From Bordetella flabilis (lineage in GTDB: Bacteria > Pseudomonadota > Gammaproteobacteria > Burkholderiales > Burkholderiaceae_B): a stretch of 64,000 bases of DNA. Each line of letters begins with the position of its first letter. Position 1 is the first letter of the stretch. Location: positions 1,240,001-1,304,000 of the forward strand of contig NZ_CP016172.1 in assembly GCF_001676725.1 (NCBI RefSeq), in the 5' to 3' direction. The notes under the pieces are model-generated. The model saw only the letters and a program-made list of their open reading frames with translations, did no database searches and was not told the origin of the DNA. Made by a program: the position numbers and the translations under genes. Shown piece after piece: positions 1 through 7,655 of this stretch.

Positions 1-339
1 CTCAAGGAATTGCGGTCTGAAAACGGCACGCGGCTGGACCGCAGCTACGCCGACAAGGTTGCCGTCGCGGCGCATAAGGACGCCGTGGAGCTCTTTTCCG
101 ACGCCAACCAGAAAGCCAGGGATCCGGAGATCAAGGCATTCGCGCAGCAGACCCTGCCAAGCCTGAAGGCGCATCTGGATGAGGGCATCGCCCTGCAGAA
201 GAGCGTGGCCGCCAGCGGGCAGGCCAGCCCGCCCGAGCGCGCAGCACCGAACGCCACGGTTCCCGGCGGCGTGTCGCCCGCCTCACGCGAGGCGCCGCCC
301 AGCCTTTTGCCGGGCGACAAGGGCGCGCCGACCCGCTGA
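1..339 (+). CDS. DUF4142 family protein, C-terminal part
   Basis: The open frame enters from the left edge, so the start and any signal peptide lie outside the window. The visible 112 residues carry the end of a DUF4142 (ferritin-like four-helix) domain, recognisable from the helix with HKDAVELF and the closing LPSLKAHLDEG segment. A Pro/Ala/Ser-rich tail of about 45 residues follows and looks disordered. DUF4142 proteins are usually exported and are common in stress-related loci of Proteobacteria; their function is not known. The neighbouring hemerythrin gene, on the other strand, fits a stress setting, but that is only context. Confidence 0.8.
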   Translation, partial: LKELRSENGTRLDRSYADKVAVAAHKDAVELFSDANQKARDPEIKAFAQQTLPSLKAHLDEGIALQKSVAASGQASPPERAAPNATVPGGVSPASREAPPSLLPGDKGAPTR

Positions 340-428
340 CCGCCTGAACCTCTGCCGGAATCCTCGCGCCTGGGGCACGCATGCGCTATGGAGGCCGGGC
401 GTCGCGGCAACGCCCCGGCCGGCTCTCC

Positions 429-458
429 AAGAAAAAGCGCGCCGCTAGGGCGGCGCGC
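429..458 (-). terminator. Rho-independent terminator of the 70-residue gene
   Basis: A perfect 9-bp stem (GCGCGCCGC at 437-445, GCGGCGCGC at 450-458) closes a 4-nt loop. The plus strand has an A-run at 432-436, so the minus-strand transcript reads hairpin then UUUUU. It lies 28 bases downstream of the stop of the minus-strand gene at 486-698. On the plus strand no T-run follows, so it is unlikely to serve the DUF4142 gene. Confidence 0.8.
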
Positions 459-485
459 CATTCCAATCAAGGGATACCTCTTCGC

Positions 486-698
486 TCACGGCGGTACGGC
501 CAGCGCTTCCAGCGCACGGATGCCGTCCAACGCCGCATCGGTTGGCGTGCGGAACACGAACTCGGATTGTATGACCTGTGGCGCAGCCGTCTTACCCGTA
601 TCAACGACTTCCACTTCCCAACGGAAACCCCCCTCGTTGGCTGGTGCCAGCCATAGGGTCGCTCTCGAGCTTGGCGTTTCCTTAGTCAATATCTTCAT
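486..698 (-). CDS. Small conserved-looking hypothetical protein (70 aa)
   Basis: A 70-residue soluble protein with no membrane segment or signal. It contains a beta-rich stretch (LWLAPANEGGFRWEVEVVDTG) followed by a short helix near the C-terminus (DAALDGIRALEALA). I do not recognise the family. It is probably real: it starts 30 bases after the hemerythrin stop on the same strand, so both are likely co-transcribed, and it ends just before a strong terminator. Confidence 0.65.
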   Translation of the reverse strand: MKILTKETPSSRATLWLAPANEGGFRWEVEVVDTGKTAAPQVIQSEFVFRTPTDAALDGIRALEALAVPP

Positions 699-728
699 CG
701 CGCTCCACGCCCCACCGGATCGCCGGTG

Positions 729-1208
729 TCATACCAAATGCGCTTCGACGGTAATCTCTTCTTTGCGTTGCAACATCTGCTTGGCAATATTGCGAAGGTC
801 GACGTTCAGCACGATCAGCTTGGGAAAGAGCTCGCCTTCCTCTTCCTCGATGTGATGGCTGATGTATTCGCCCAGCACGGTGACCCTGGCGGTGAACAAC
901 GGGTCATCGGTCGTCATGCCCTGGATTTGCGCGATGAGATTGCGCGCGCAGCCATGTTCGACGATCGCCTTGTCCAGCAGCCGCCCGAAGGCAACCGGAT
1001 TCTGGCTGCGCAGGAAGGGATAGAAAAGCTCTTCTTCGATCTGCGCGATGACGGTCAGGGTCAGGCAGGCCTCGTGCGCGATGGACTCGCGAATTTCCGG
1101 ATCCGCCGCTTTGCCGAAATCCTTGAACAACTGTTTGACCTTGCGATGGTCATCCAGCATCAATGCCAGGGCGTCACGCTGAGCGAGGGGTATATCCGCC
1201 TTGTTCAT
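729..1208 (-). CDS. Hemerythrin HHE-domain protein
   Basis: The 159-residue product is a single hemerythrin-like four-helix bundle that should bind a di-iron centre. Candidate ligands are in LMLDDHRKVKQLF near the N-terminus, EEELFYPFL in the middle, the next-helix EHGCARNLI and the closing HHIEEEEGELFPKL. The family senses or scavenges O2, NO or peroxide, or stores iron; which applies here cannot be told. The frame is open further upstream, but ATG 1208 is chosen because AAGGAGAAC sits just before it and the HHE homology begins soon after. The 70-residue gene follows on the same strand. Confidence 0.88.
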   Translation of the reverse strand: MNKADIPLAQRDALALMLDDHRKVKQLFKDFGKAADPEIRESIAHEACLTLTVIAQIEEELFYPFLRSQNPVAFGRLLDKAIVEHGCARNLIAQIQGMTTDDPLFTARVTVLGEYISHHIEEEEGELFPKLIVLNVDLRNIAKQMLQRKEEITVEAHLV

Positions 1209-1339
1209 ACTGTTCTCCTTGTCCACGGGGTGTGCCGCAACGTTGCGGCGGGGGACAAGAGCAAGTACCGTGCCTGGGCCGAACGAGCGTCCGGCGAGGC
1301 GGCAAAAGGGGCTGTCGTGCCGTCGCCGGGGCACCCGTT

Positions 1340-1600
1340 TCATGACTTCGAACCGGAGCGGTTGTCGACCGGGGGCGCGCCGGGGGTTTGCCGACCGGGG
1401 TCCATGGCGTCCTTGGGATCGACGCCCGGCGGGAAGGTCTTGGCATTGACGGAGTTGGGGTCGGCCGGGTGGTTGCCCAGCGTGCGCTCGGGCTTGTCCT
1501 CCCGCGGCCCGGTATCGGGACGCAGTACGGCGTGGTCCAGAGGGTCGCCGCTGTGGTCACTGGGCGCTCGATCGGGGCCCGGATTGCGCGCCTTCGTCAT
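1340..1600 (-). CDS. Hydrophilic hypothetical protein (86 aa)
   Basis: A small, very hydrophilic protein rich in Asp, Pro, Arg and Asn with no hydrophobic core, probably intrinsically disordered. Start ATG 1600 has a good ribosome site (AGGAGAACGAT directly before it), which is the main support. The frame continues open upstream without homology, so the ATG matters. It precedes the hemerythrin gene by 131 bases on the same strand. I do not recognise a family. The composition is like small hydrophilic stress proteins, but no function can be assigned. Confidence 0.55.
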   Translation of the reverse strand: MTKARNPGPDRAPSDHSGDPLDHAVLRPDTGPREDKPERTLGNHPADPNSVNAKTFPPGVDPKDAMDPGRQTPGAPPVDNRSGSKS

Positions 1601-1752
1601 ATCGTTCTCCTCATGATTTCGTCGCCGTCCGCACACGTCATGCCTGGCATGCCGGGCGGAAGATACTGCCCGGACGCGCCGGGCGAGGCCCTCGGAAGTC
1701 CCCGCAGAGCCCGCGGTGCGACCGCAACGGCCGCGCCGGGCATGCAGGGACG

Positions 1753-2700
1753 TCAAGGATGAGTATGGTCTTCCCGCGCATGTACGGGATAGGAAAGGGC
1801 GCCGGCCATGGACGCCGGGGTGGCGGCCGAGCCGTGCAGCGGCCCGCCGGCCACGCAGCGTCGCTGGCTTTCGACCTGGGACGGGATGACCCGGCGATGC
1901 CTCCAGACCCAGGGTCCCCCTGCCAGGGCGGCGCGCAGAACGCGCCAGCCGGTCCCGCGCCGTGCCGCCTCGCGCAGTTCCGCTGCCGTTTCGCGGCAGG
2001 CGGCGCGCCAGGGCAGCCGCAACCACGCCGTCCAGATGGCGTTACGGCTGAGCAGGTGGGTGCGCAGGGGGCGGTCGCGCAGGGGCGAGGGGTGGTGCCA
2101 GGTGCAGATATGGGGCGCATACAGCATGTCCCATCCCAGTGCGGCCAGATCCAGGGCCAGCAGGGCTTCCTCGCCGCCGATGAAAAAGCGTGGCTGGTAT
2201 CCGCCCGCCGCCAGGTAGGCCTGCCGGCGGAAGATACAGGCGCCCGCCATGAAACCCAGCAGGCGCATGGTCCCGGCCGGGCCGGGGCCCAGCGGACTGC
2301 TCGCCATGACGTGGCAGGTGGGGTCCATCCTGCCGTCCGGACCGATGCGCACGGCGGCGCTGATCACGCCCGCGCGGGGGGCGGCGTCCAGCAGTCGCTC
2401 CGCCGCGGCAAGCGCGCCCGGCTCCCAGCAGGTATCGTCGTCGCAGAACGCGACGTACGGCGTGCTGGCCGCGGCCGCGCCCAGGTTGCGGCCCGCGGCG
2501 CCGAGGTTGGCGGGCGCGCGCACCAGGCGAATCCCGGGAAAAGCCTGCCGGACCGCCGCGGCCGTGCCGTCGCCCGAGCCATTGTCGACCACGATGATGG
2601 GCACGCCGGGCGCATGGCGGCCCAGGCGCGCCAGGTTGCCGAGCAGCTCCTCGCGGCGGTTGTAGGTCAGTACGACGATGGAAAGTCGGGGAGCGCTCAT
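1753..2700 (-). CDS. Family 2 glycosyltransferase
   Basis: A 315-residue GT-A fold transferase. The N-terminus has SIVVLTYNRREELL, then VVDNGSGDGT and the metal-binding motif CDDDTCWEPG near residue 90; FFIGGEEALLALDLAALGW is the acceptor-side ED-like motif. No membrane segment is present, so it acts in the cytosol on nucleotide-sugar donors. The last 50 residues are Arg-rich and low in homology. It is the last gene of the eleven-gene glycan cluster, 64 bases after the PIG-L deacetylase gene. Donor and acceptor are unknown. AAGGAAAGGAC precedes ATG 2700. Confidence 0.88.
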   Translation of the reverse strand: MSAPRLSIVVLTYNRREELLGNLARLGRHAPGVPIIVVDNGSGDGTAAAVRQAFPGIRLVRAPANLGAAGRNLGAAAASTPYVAFCDDDTCWEPGALAAAERLLDAAPRAGVISAAVRIGPDGRMDPTCHVMASSPLGPGPAGTMRLLGFMAGACIFRRQAYLAAGGYQPRFFIGGEEALLALDLAALGWDMLYAPHICTWHHPSPLRDRPLRTHLLSRNAIWTAWLRLPWRAACRETAAELREAARRGTGWRVLRAALAGGPWVWRHRRVIPSQVESQRRCVAGGPLHGSAATPASMAGALSYPVHAREDHTHP

Positions 2701-2764
2701 GTCGGGTCCTTTCCTTCGCGCGGCGGCGGGGTGCGGGGAGCGGCGCGCCGGGCGGCCTGCGCGA

Positions 2765-3478
2765 TCATGGTTGTTGTTTGACCGATTCGCTCAGCAGCCA
2801 ATAGCGCTCGGGGGCGGCGGCATCGCCTTCGCCTTTCTTGACGCCAAGTTCGCCGAGCTGGCTGGCATAGGCCGATACCGCCGTGGCCTTGCGGTGAATG
2901 TTGGAGGGGGCCCCGAAGACAACGGGGGTCAGGCTGTAGCCGCGCGTGTAGAACTGCACCAGGCGGGCGTGCAGCAGCCCCGGCTTGGTGCGATACAGCG
3001 CGTCTTCGTAGGCCACCCACAGGCGGTCCGACGTGGCGGCGACCAGGGCCAGCACCGCGTCCGAAGCCAGCACATGGTCGCTGTGGAACAGGCCCATCGG
3101 AAACAGCACTGTGCGAGCCTGTGCCTGGTCCAGGGCATTCGCCAGGGCAGGCGCGATCTTTTCGATCTTGGGACTGACACGGGTCATCGCGCGGATGTAT
3201 TGGTCGTCCAGGAAGGGCAGCCGCACCGGCCGTGCCTTGAGCAGGTGCAAGGCCTTGTCGTCCTCCGCGCAACGCTGGGCCATGGCGGTCGCGCCGTCCG
3301 GGAAGCCGCAGCGGCGGTCCCAGTCGGTCTGCGGCGCCCCCGCCGCCGGCGCCCCGGCGAAGACGGTGACGACGGTGCTGCCAGGGTAGGCAGCCAGCAG
3401 CGCGCCGCAGCTGGCTACCGCATCGTCCAGATGGGGCGAAATCGCCGCGATATGTCCGGGATCATCGATGCATTTCAA
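2765..3478 (-). CDS. PIG-L family N-acetylglucosaminyl-type deacetylase
   Basis: A 237-residue zinc hydrolase. The family zinc motif appears as SPHLDDAVASCG near residue 15, and the second metal His as FHSDHVLASD near residue 130. Relatives remove the N-acetyl group from amino sugars (MshB, BshB, PIG-L). In this cluster it probably deacetylates a glycan or glycoside intermediate. No ATG is available in frame before the PHLDD motif; the start is taken as TTG 3478, supported by a strong AGGAGA ribosome site six bases upstream. The gene sits between the UDP-xylose-synthase-like gene and a GT2. Confidence 0.87.
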   Translation of the reverse strand: MKCIDDPGHIAAISPHLDDAVASCGALLAAYPGSTVVTVFAGAPAAGAPQTDWDRRCGFPDGATAMAQRCAEDDKALHLLKARPVRLPFLDDQYIRAMTRVSPKIEKIAPALANALDQAQARTVLFPMGLFHSDHVLASDAVLALVAATSDRLWVAYEDALYRTKPGLLHARLVQFYTRGYSLTPVVFGAPSNIHRKATAVSAYASQLGELGVKKGEGDAAAPERYWLLSESVKQQP

Positions 3479-3483
3479 TGTCG

Positions 3484-3491
3484 TCTCCTCT
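3484..3491 (-). promoter_or_regulatory. Ribosome binding site fixing a TTG start
   Basis: The minus strand reads AGAGGAGA here, six bases before TTG 3478. The two nearby ATG triplets are out of frame (one meets a stop after three codons), so this site selects the rare TTG start of the PIG-L deacetylase. Confidence 0.6.
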
Positions 3492-3530
3492 GGAGCGGCG
3501 CCTGTGCGGGGAGCCGCCCGCCGCGCCGCC

Positions 3531-4529
3531 TCACAGCGGCGCGGCGGCGCGGGTGTGCGCCCGCATGAGGTCCGCGTTGACGAACTGGCTGAAGTACCGG
3601 ATGGTATGCCGCAATCCGTCCTCCACGTGTACGCACGGCGCCCAGCCCAGTTCCCGTGCGGCCAGGCTGATGTCCGGGCAGCGCTGCACCGGGTCGTCGG
3701 CCGGCAGCGGCTTGAAAATCAGCGGGACATCGGTGCCCGCCAGGCGCTGGATGCGCCGCGCCACCTCCAGCACGGTCAATTCTTCCGGGTTGCCCAGGTT
3801 GACGGGCCCGCTGAAGTCGTCGGGGCTTTCCATCAGGCGTTCCAGCGCATCGACCATATCGTCGACATAGCAGAAGGCCCGAGTCTGGCTGCCATCCCCG
3901 TAGATGGTCAAGGCCTGGCCCTGCAAGGCCTGGACGATGAAGTTGGACACCACGCGGCCGTCATCGGGGGCCATGTTGGGTCCGTACGTGTTGAAGATGC
4001 GCGCGATCTTGATCTTCACGCCGTACATGCGCGCATAGTCGTGGAAAAGCGTTTCGGCGCAGCGCTTGCCCTCGTCATAGCAGGACCGCACGCCGACGGG
4101 ATTGACGTGGCCCCAGTAGCTTTCGCGTTGCGGATGGACCTGGGGGTCGCCGTAGACTTCGCTGGTCGACGCCTGCAGGATGCGCGCGCCCGTTTTGCGC
4201 GCCAGCTCCAGCATGTTCATCGCGCCCATGACGCAGGTGCGCAGCGTGTGCACGGGCTGGGTCTGGTAGTGGATGGGCGATGCGGGGCAGGCCAGGTTGT
4301 AGATGCGATCGACCTCCGCGTCGAACGGGTCCACCACGTCGTGCGTGACCAGGGTGAAGCGCGGATGCCGCTTCAGCGGTTCCACGTGCTGGATCTGGCC
4401 CGTGTGGAAATTGTCCAGGCAGACCACCGTATGGCCTTTGGCCAGCAGCCGCTTGCACAGGTGCGAGCCGATGAAGCCGGCCCCGCCGGACACCAGTACG
4501 CGCAGAGGACTCGGAAATGCTTGGGTCAT
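3531..4529 (-). CDS. UDP-glucuronate decarboxylase (UDP-xylose synthase)-like NAD epimerase
   Basis: A 332-residue extended SDR. It shows the NAD motif [15 protein letters not shown] near residue 15, the UXS-type segment [23 protein letters not shown], the catalytic [21 protein letters not shown] and [13 protein letters not shown]. These are typical of UDP-xylose synthases, which decarboxylate UDP-glucuronate to UDP-xylose; dTDP-glucose dehydratases are the nearest alternative. It would supply a pentose donor to the cluster's transferases. Start ATG 4529 has GGGAGATC upstream. It overlaps the preceding glycosyltransferase gene by 4 bases, so translation is coupled. Confidence 0.85.
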   Translation of the reverse strand: MTQAFPSPLRVLVSGGAGFIGSHLCKRLLAKGHTVVCLDNFHTGQIQHVEPLKRHPRFTLVTHDVVDPFDAEVDRIYNLACPASPIHYQTQPVHTLRTCVMGAMNMLELARKTGARILQASTSEVYGDPQVHPQRESYWGHVNPVGVRSCYDEGKRCAETLFHDYARMYGVKIKIARIFNTYGPNMAPDDGRVVSNFIVQALQGQALTIYGDGSQTRAFCYVDDMVDALERLMESPDDFSGPVNLGNPEELTVLEVARRIQRLAGTDVPLIFKPLPADDPVQRCPDISLAARELGWAPCVHVEDGLRHTIRYFSQFVNADLMRAHTRAAAPL

Positions 4530-5494
4530 CGTTGATCTCCCATCAACCCGGAAAACAGGTCCTGCCAATCCGCCACGAAGCGGTCCATCCCATAACGTTC
4601 CAAGGCAGTCTTCCTGGCTTCGGCGCCCCAGGCCGCGGCCATTGCGGGGTCGTCGATCAGTGCCTTCATCACGGCCGCCAACTGCCCCGGGTCGGTATCG
4701 ATATAGCCGTTGCGGCCATTTACGATGACGCGCGGCAGCTCCGTGGCGGCGAAGCCGACCACCGGTACGCCGGCCATCATGGCTTCGATCAGCGCCAGGC
4801 CCAGGCTGGTGTAGCGGATGGGGCTGAAGAAAAAACGGTAGCGCGAGACGAAGTCGCCGACCTCCATGTTGGGAACCTCGCCCAGCCCGCCCATCGATTC
4901 CGCGTCCATGCCGATCAGGTCCAGCGGCACCTGTTCGCGTATCTGTTCGAACAGGTCGGCCCCCATGCGGCGACCGCGCCGCCGCAGATGGTTCAGCACC
5001 ACGATGCCCTTGGGCAGCGTGTCCTTGCCGGCGACGTTGCGGGGCGCCGGCACGCCATGCTCGATGACCGCGGCACGCGTGGACCCGTTGTCCCAGGCCG
5101 CGCGGTTGTAATGGGTCACATGGACCAGGATGCCGCGCTCATGCCGGAACCAATGCCGCGTGTCCGTGGGGTGCGGCATCGGTGGGTCGTGCTCGATATA
5201 GACGCATGGCAATGCGAGCTGGCGTGGCGTAAGCAACTGCTCCCGCGTCTCGTAGGTGGCGCGGGACTGGTAGACGATGCAATCGAAATCCTCGTTGCGC
5301 AGCGCGTCGGCGTCGGCCTCGCGCACGTGCGGTCCCCAGGGGATGCGATGTCCCAGCGCGCCGTAGCCCGGCGGGTTGCCCTCGCGCACGGGAATGACGA
5401 ACTCGTGCGGCACGCGCGTCAACGCGTACAGGTAATTGCCGTGGACGTGCCACGTAAGGATGCGCAGCTTGCGCGGCGTCGCCGGTTTATGCAT
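4526..5494 (-). CDS. Glycosyltransferase, GT4-like (group 1)
   Basis: A 322-residue GT-B protein that is short for the family. The N-terminal half has [18 protein letters not shown], and the C-terminal donor-binding half has [27 protein letters not shown], the EX7E-type motif of GT4 enzymes, followed by VNGRNGYID. Start ATG 5494 lies 8 bases inside the 3' end of the upstream GT9 gene; the frame is open above it but without homology. Both overlaps (with the GT9 and with the UXS-like gene) point to one transcript. Donor sugar unknown. Confidence 0.82.
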   Translation of the reverse strand: MHKPATPRKLRILTWHVHGNYLYALTRVPHEFVIPVREGNPPGYGALGHRIPWGPHVREADADALRNEDFDCIVYQSRATYETREQLLTPRQLALPCVYIEHDPPMPHPTDTRHWFRHERGILVHVTHYNRAAWDNGSTRAAVIEHGVPAPRNVAGKDTLPKGIVVLNHLRRRGRRMGADLFEQIREQVPLDLIGMDAESMGGLGEVPNMEVGDFVSRYRFFFSPIRYTSLGLALIEAMMAGVPVVGFAATELPRVIVNGRNGYIDTDPGQLAAVMKALIDDPAMAAAWGAEARKTALERYGMDRFVADWQDLFSGLMGDQR

Positions 5495-6641
5495 GGTCGG
5501 GTGTCGCTTCCTTGAGATCGCTGAAAGTGCGTGCGGGAGGCGCAGGCCGGGCCGCGTTCGCGCCGGCTGCCTGCGGATCCGCGGGCCGCGCCGCCGTGAG
5601 CTGTCGTTCCACTTCCTGCAACACGGCCTGCACGGAGACGTTGCGGGCGCAGACGTGGCCGACCGGGCAGATGTCATGCGCGCAGGGCCGGCACGGCGGG
5701 TGGTCGGCGAGCACCGTGTGGCGGGTGCGATCCAGCGGCGCCCAGCGGGACACGTCGCTGCCGCAGGCAATCACGACGCTCGGCGTGCGGACGCCGGCCG
5801 CGACATGCGAGACGCCCGTGTCGTTGCATATCAGCAGTGGCGCCCTCGCAAGCAAGGCCGCCAGGCCGCCGAGCGAGGTGCGGTCGGCCAGGTCCACGGC
5901 GGCGCTGCCCGCCGCCGTCGCCACCGTGGCGGTCAGGTTGCGCTCGCTGGCGCTGCCCGTGACGGCGATCCGCCAGCCGCGGCGCGCCAGCGTGCGCGCC
6001 ACTTCGGCGTAGCGCTCTGCCGGCCAGCGGCGCGATTGCAGGCGCGCGCCGGGGTGGATGAAGATGGTGGTCGCCGGGTCGATGCCGCAGGCGCGGGCGG
6101 TGCGGCGGGCTTCCGACCTGTCGTTGTTCGTCAGCGGCATTTCCAGCGCCTCGTCGTCGACCGGCACGCCGAGAAAACGCATCAACGCCGTATAGCGCCT
6201 GGACTCGGGCAGGTCGTCCGGCCAGGGAAACAGCCGTCCCGGCTCCGCCATGCCGGCCTCCGGCACAAAGCCGGCATGTGCGCGCGCACCCAGTTGGCGC
6301 ACGATCTCCAGCGATTGCGCGCCGCTGCCGTGCATCTGCAGGGCCAGGTCGAAACCACGGGCATGGGTCTCGCGATAGAACGCGGGCAGGGCCTGCGGCC
6401 GGGCCGCCTGCTCGGGGAACGCCGGGATGCCCGGGAACACCAGCAGTTCGTCGATATACGCGGAAAAGCGCTGGGCGAAAGGCCGCACGCTCTCCAGCCC
6501 GACCAGCGTGATGTGTGCCTGTGGACAGTGGCGCCGCAGGGCGCGCAGGGCAGGTACCGCGCACAGCATGTCGCCCAGCTGCAAGGCGCGGAATACGGCG
6601 ATGCGGCGTGGCGCCGGATGCCACAAGTGGGCGTGCGTCAT
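5487..6641 (-). CDS. Family 9 glycosyltransferase (heptosyltransferase-like)
   Basis: A 384-residue GT-B transferase of the ADP-heptose:LPS heptosyltransferase family. Visible hallmarks are VFRALQLGDMLCAVPALRAL near residue 16, FIHPGARLQSRRWPAERYAE in the middle, and CNDTGVSHVAAGVRTPSV near residue 280, followed by a four-Cys stretch (CRPCAHDICPVGHVC) often seen in this group. ATG 6641 is chosen at the start of homology; the frame is open further upstream. It overlaps its neighbours by 4 and 8 bases. It probably transfers a heptose or similar sugar from an ADP-sugar. Confidence 0.88.
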   Translation of the reverse strand: MTHAHLWHPAPRRIAVFRALQLGDMLCAVPALRALRRHCPQAHITLVGLESVRPFAQRFSAYIDELLVFPGIPAFPEQAARPQALPAFYRETHARGFDLALQMHGSGAQSLEIVRQLGARAHAGFVPEAGMAEPGRLFPWPDDLPESRRYTALMRFLGVPVDDEALEMPLTNNDRSEARRTARACGIDPATTIFIHPGARLQSRRWPAERYAEVARTLARRGWRIAVTGSASERNLTATVATAAGSAAVDLADRTSLGGLAALLARAPLLICNDTGVSHVAAGVRTPSVVIACGSDVSRWAPLDRTRHTVLADHPPCRPCAHDICPVGHVCARNVSVQAVLQEVERQLTAARPADPQAAGANAARPAPPARTFSDLKEATPDHA

Positions 6642-7621
6642 GGAAACCCCGCCCGGAAACGCAGCGATCCCACCACGCGCCAGAAGATCGACGCTGGCGG
6701 TATCGTCGCGGACGTCATGGCCATCTCCACGATGTGGTCCAGCGTGCGCCGGGTGCCGCGCAGCCGTCGCGCGCAGAACCAGGCCGTCAGCGCCAGCCAG
6801 CCCGCGCCGGCGATGGCGCCCAGCGTGCCCTGCCCGGCGGCGAAGGCCGCCAGCGCGACGATCAGCAACGCGGTCACGGACAGATAAAACCACGGGGGAT
6901 GCGGCCGGATGCGTTCGCGATACAGGCGTGGATGCTTCTTGTACAGCAGCGTGTCGAAAACGATTTTGCGCTGCATGCCGATGCCAGCGCCGAACGGGGC
7001 GGGGCGCACCGGATGCACGACGATGGCCTGGGGCGCCCTGACGATGCGGAACCCATGCTCCATCAAGGAGAAATGCAGGTCGGAGTCCTCCCGCCATGCC
7101 AGCGTGAAGCGCGGGTCGAAACCGCCCACGGCTTCCAGCGCATGACGGCGCACGAAGACATTGGCCGTGGCGAACTCCGCATCCTGCAGTCGGCTGGCAT
7201 CCAGTTCGTAATCGGTGGGGTTGGCCGGCAGCGGCATCACGATACGGCCCGACAAGGCGTCGACCTCGGGCGCCAGCGCGGCCAGGCCGGCGGCCAGCCA
7301 GGCGGGGTCCGGCACGGTGTCGTCGTCGGTAAAGGCGATGATGTCCGCGCGCGCCTGGCGCCAGCCGGCGTTGCGGGCGCCGGCCGGCCCCTGCGTGTCC
7401 GTGACCGGGACATAGCGCACCGTGGGCCCGCCCGCCACGGGCGCCAACCGGCGGACCACGTCATGCGCCGCCTGGCTGGGCCCGTCGTCGCACACCACGA
7501 TCTCATAGTCGCGCACGGGCAAGGTCTGCCGCAGCAGTGCGCCGAGGCAGCGTTCCAGCAGGTCCGGTCGGCGGTAGGTCGGCACCACCACCGAGATGCG
7601 CGGTTGGGTCTCTGCGTTCAT
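6638..7621 (-). CDS. Family 2 glycosyltransferase, membrane-anchored
   Basis: A 327-residue GT2 with SVVVPTYRRPDLLERCL at the N-terminus, VVCDDGPS, and the DXD-like FTDDDTVPDPAW near residue 105; WREDSDLHFSLMEHG supplies the catalytic ED. Near the C-terminus are two hydrophobic segments (FYLSVTALLIVALAAFAAG and an adjacent Ala/Leu-rich one), so it likely sits at the inner membrane. Start ATG 7621 begins the homology. Its stop overlaps the GT9 start by 4 bases (ATGA). Confidence 0.88.
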   Translation of the reverse strand: MNAETQPRISVVVPTYRRPDLLERCLGALLRQTLPVRDYEIVVCDDGPSQAAHDVVRRLAPVAGGPTVRYVPVTDTQGPAGARNAGWRQARADIIAFTDDDTVPDPAWLAAGLAALAPEVDALSGRIVMPLPANPTDYELDASRLQDAEFATANVFVRRHALEAVGGFDPRFTLAWREDSDLHFSLMEHGFRIVRAPQAIVVHPVRPAPFGAGIGMQRKIVFDTLLYKKHPRLYRERIRPHPPWFYLSVTALLIVALAAFAAGQGTLGAIAGAGWLALTAWFCARRLRGTRRTLDHIVEMAMTSATIPPASIFWRVVGSLRFRAGFP

Positions 7622-7655
7622 CGAATATCTTTCCTCAGTATCGGTTGCCCGGGCC

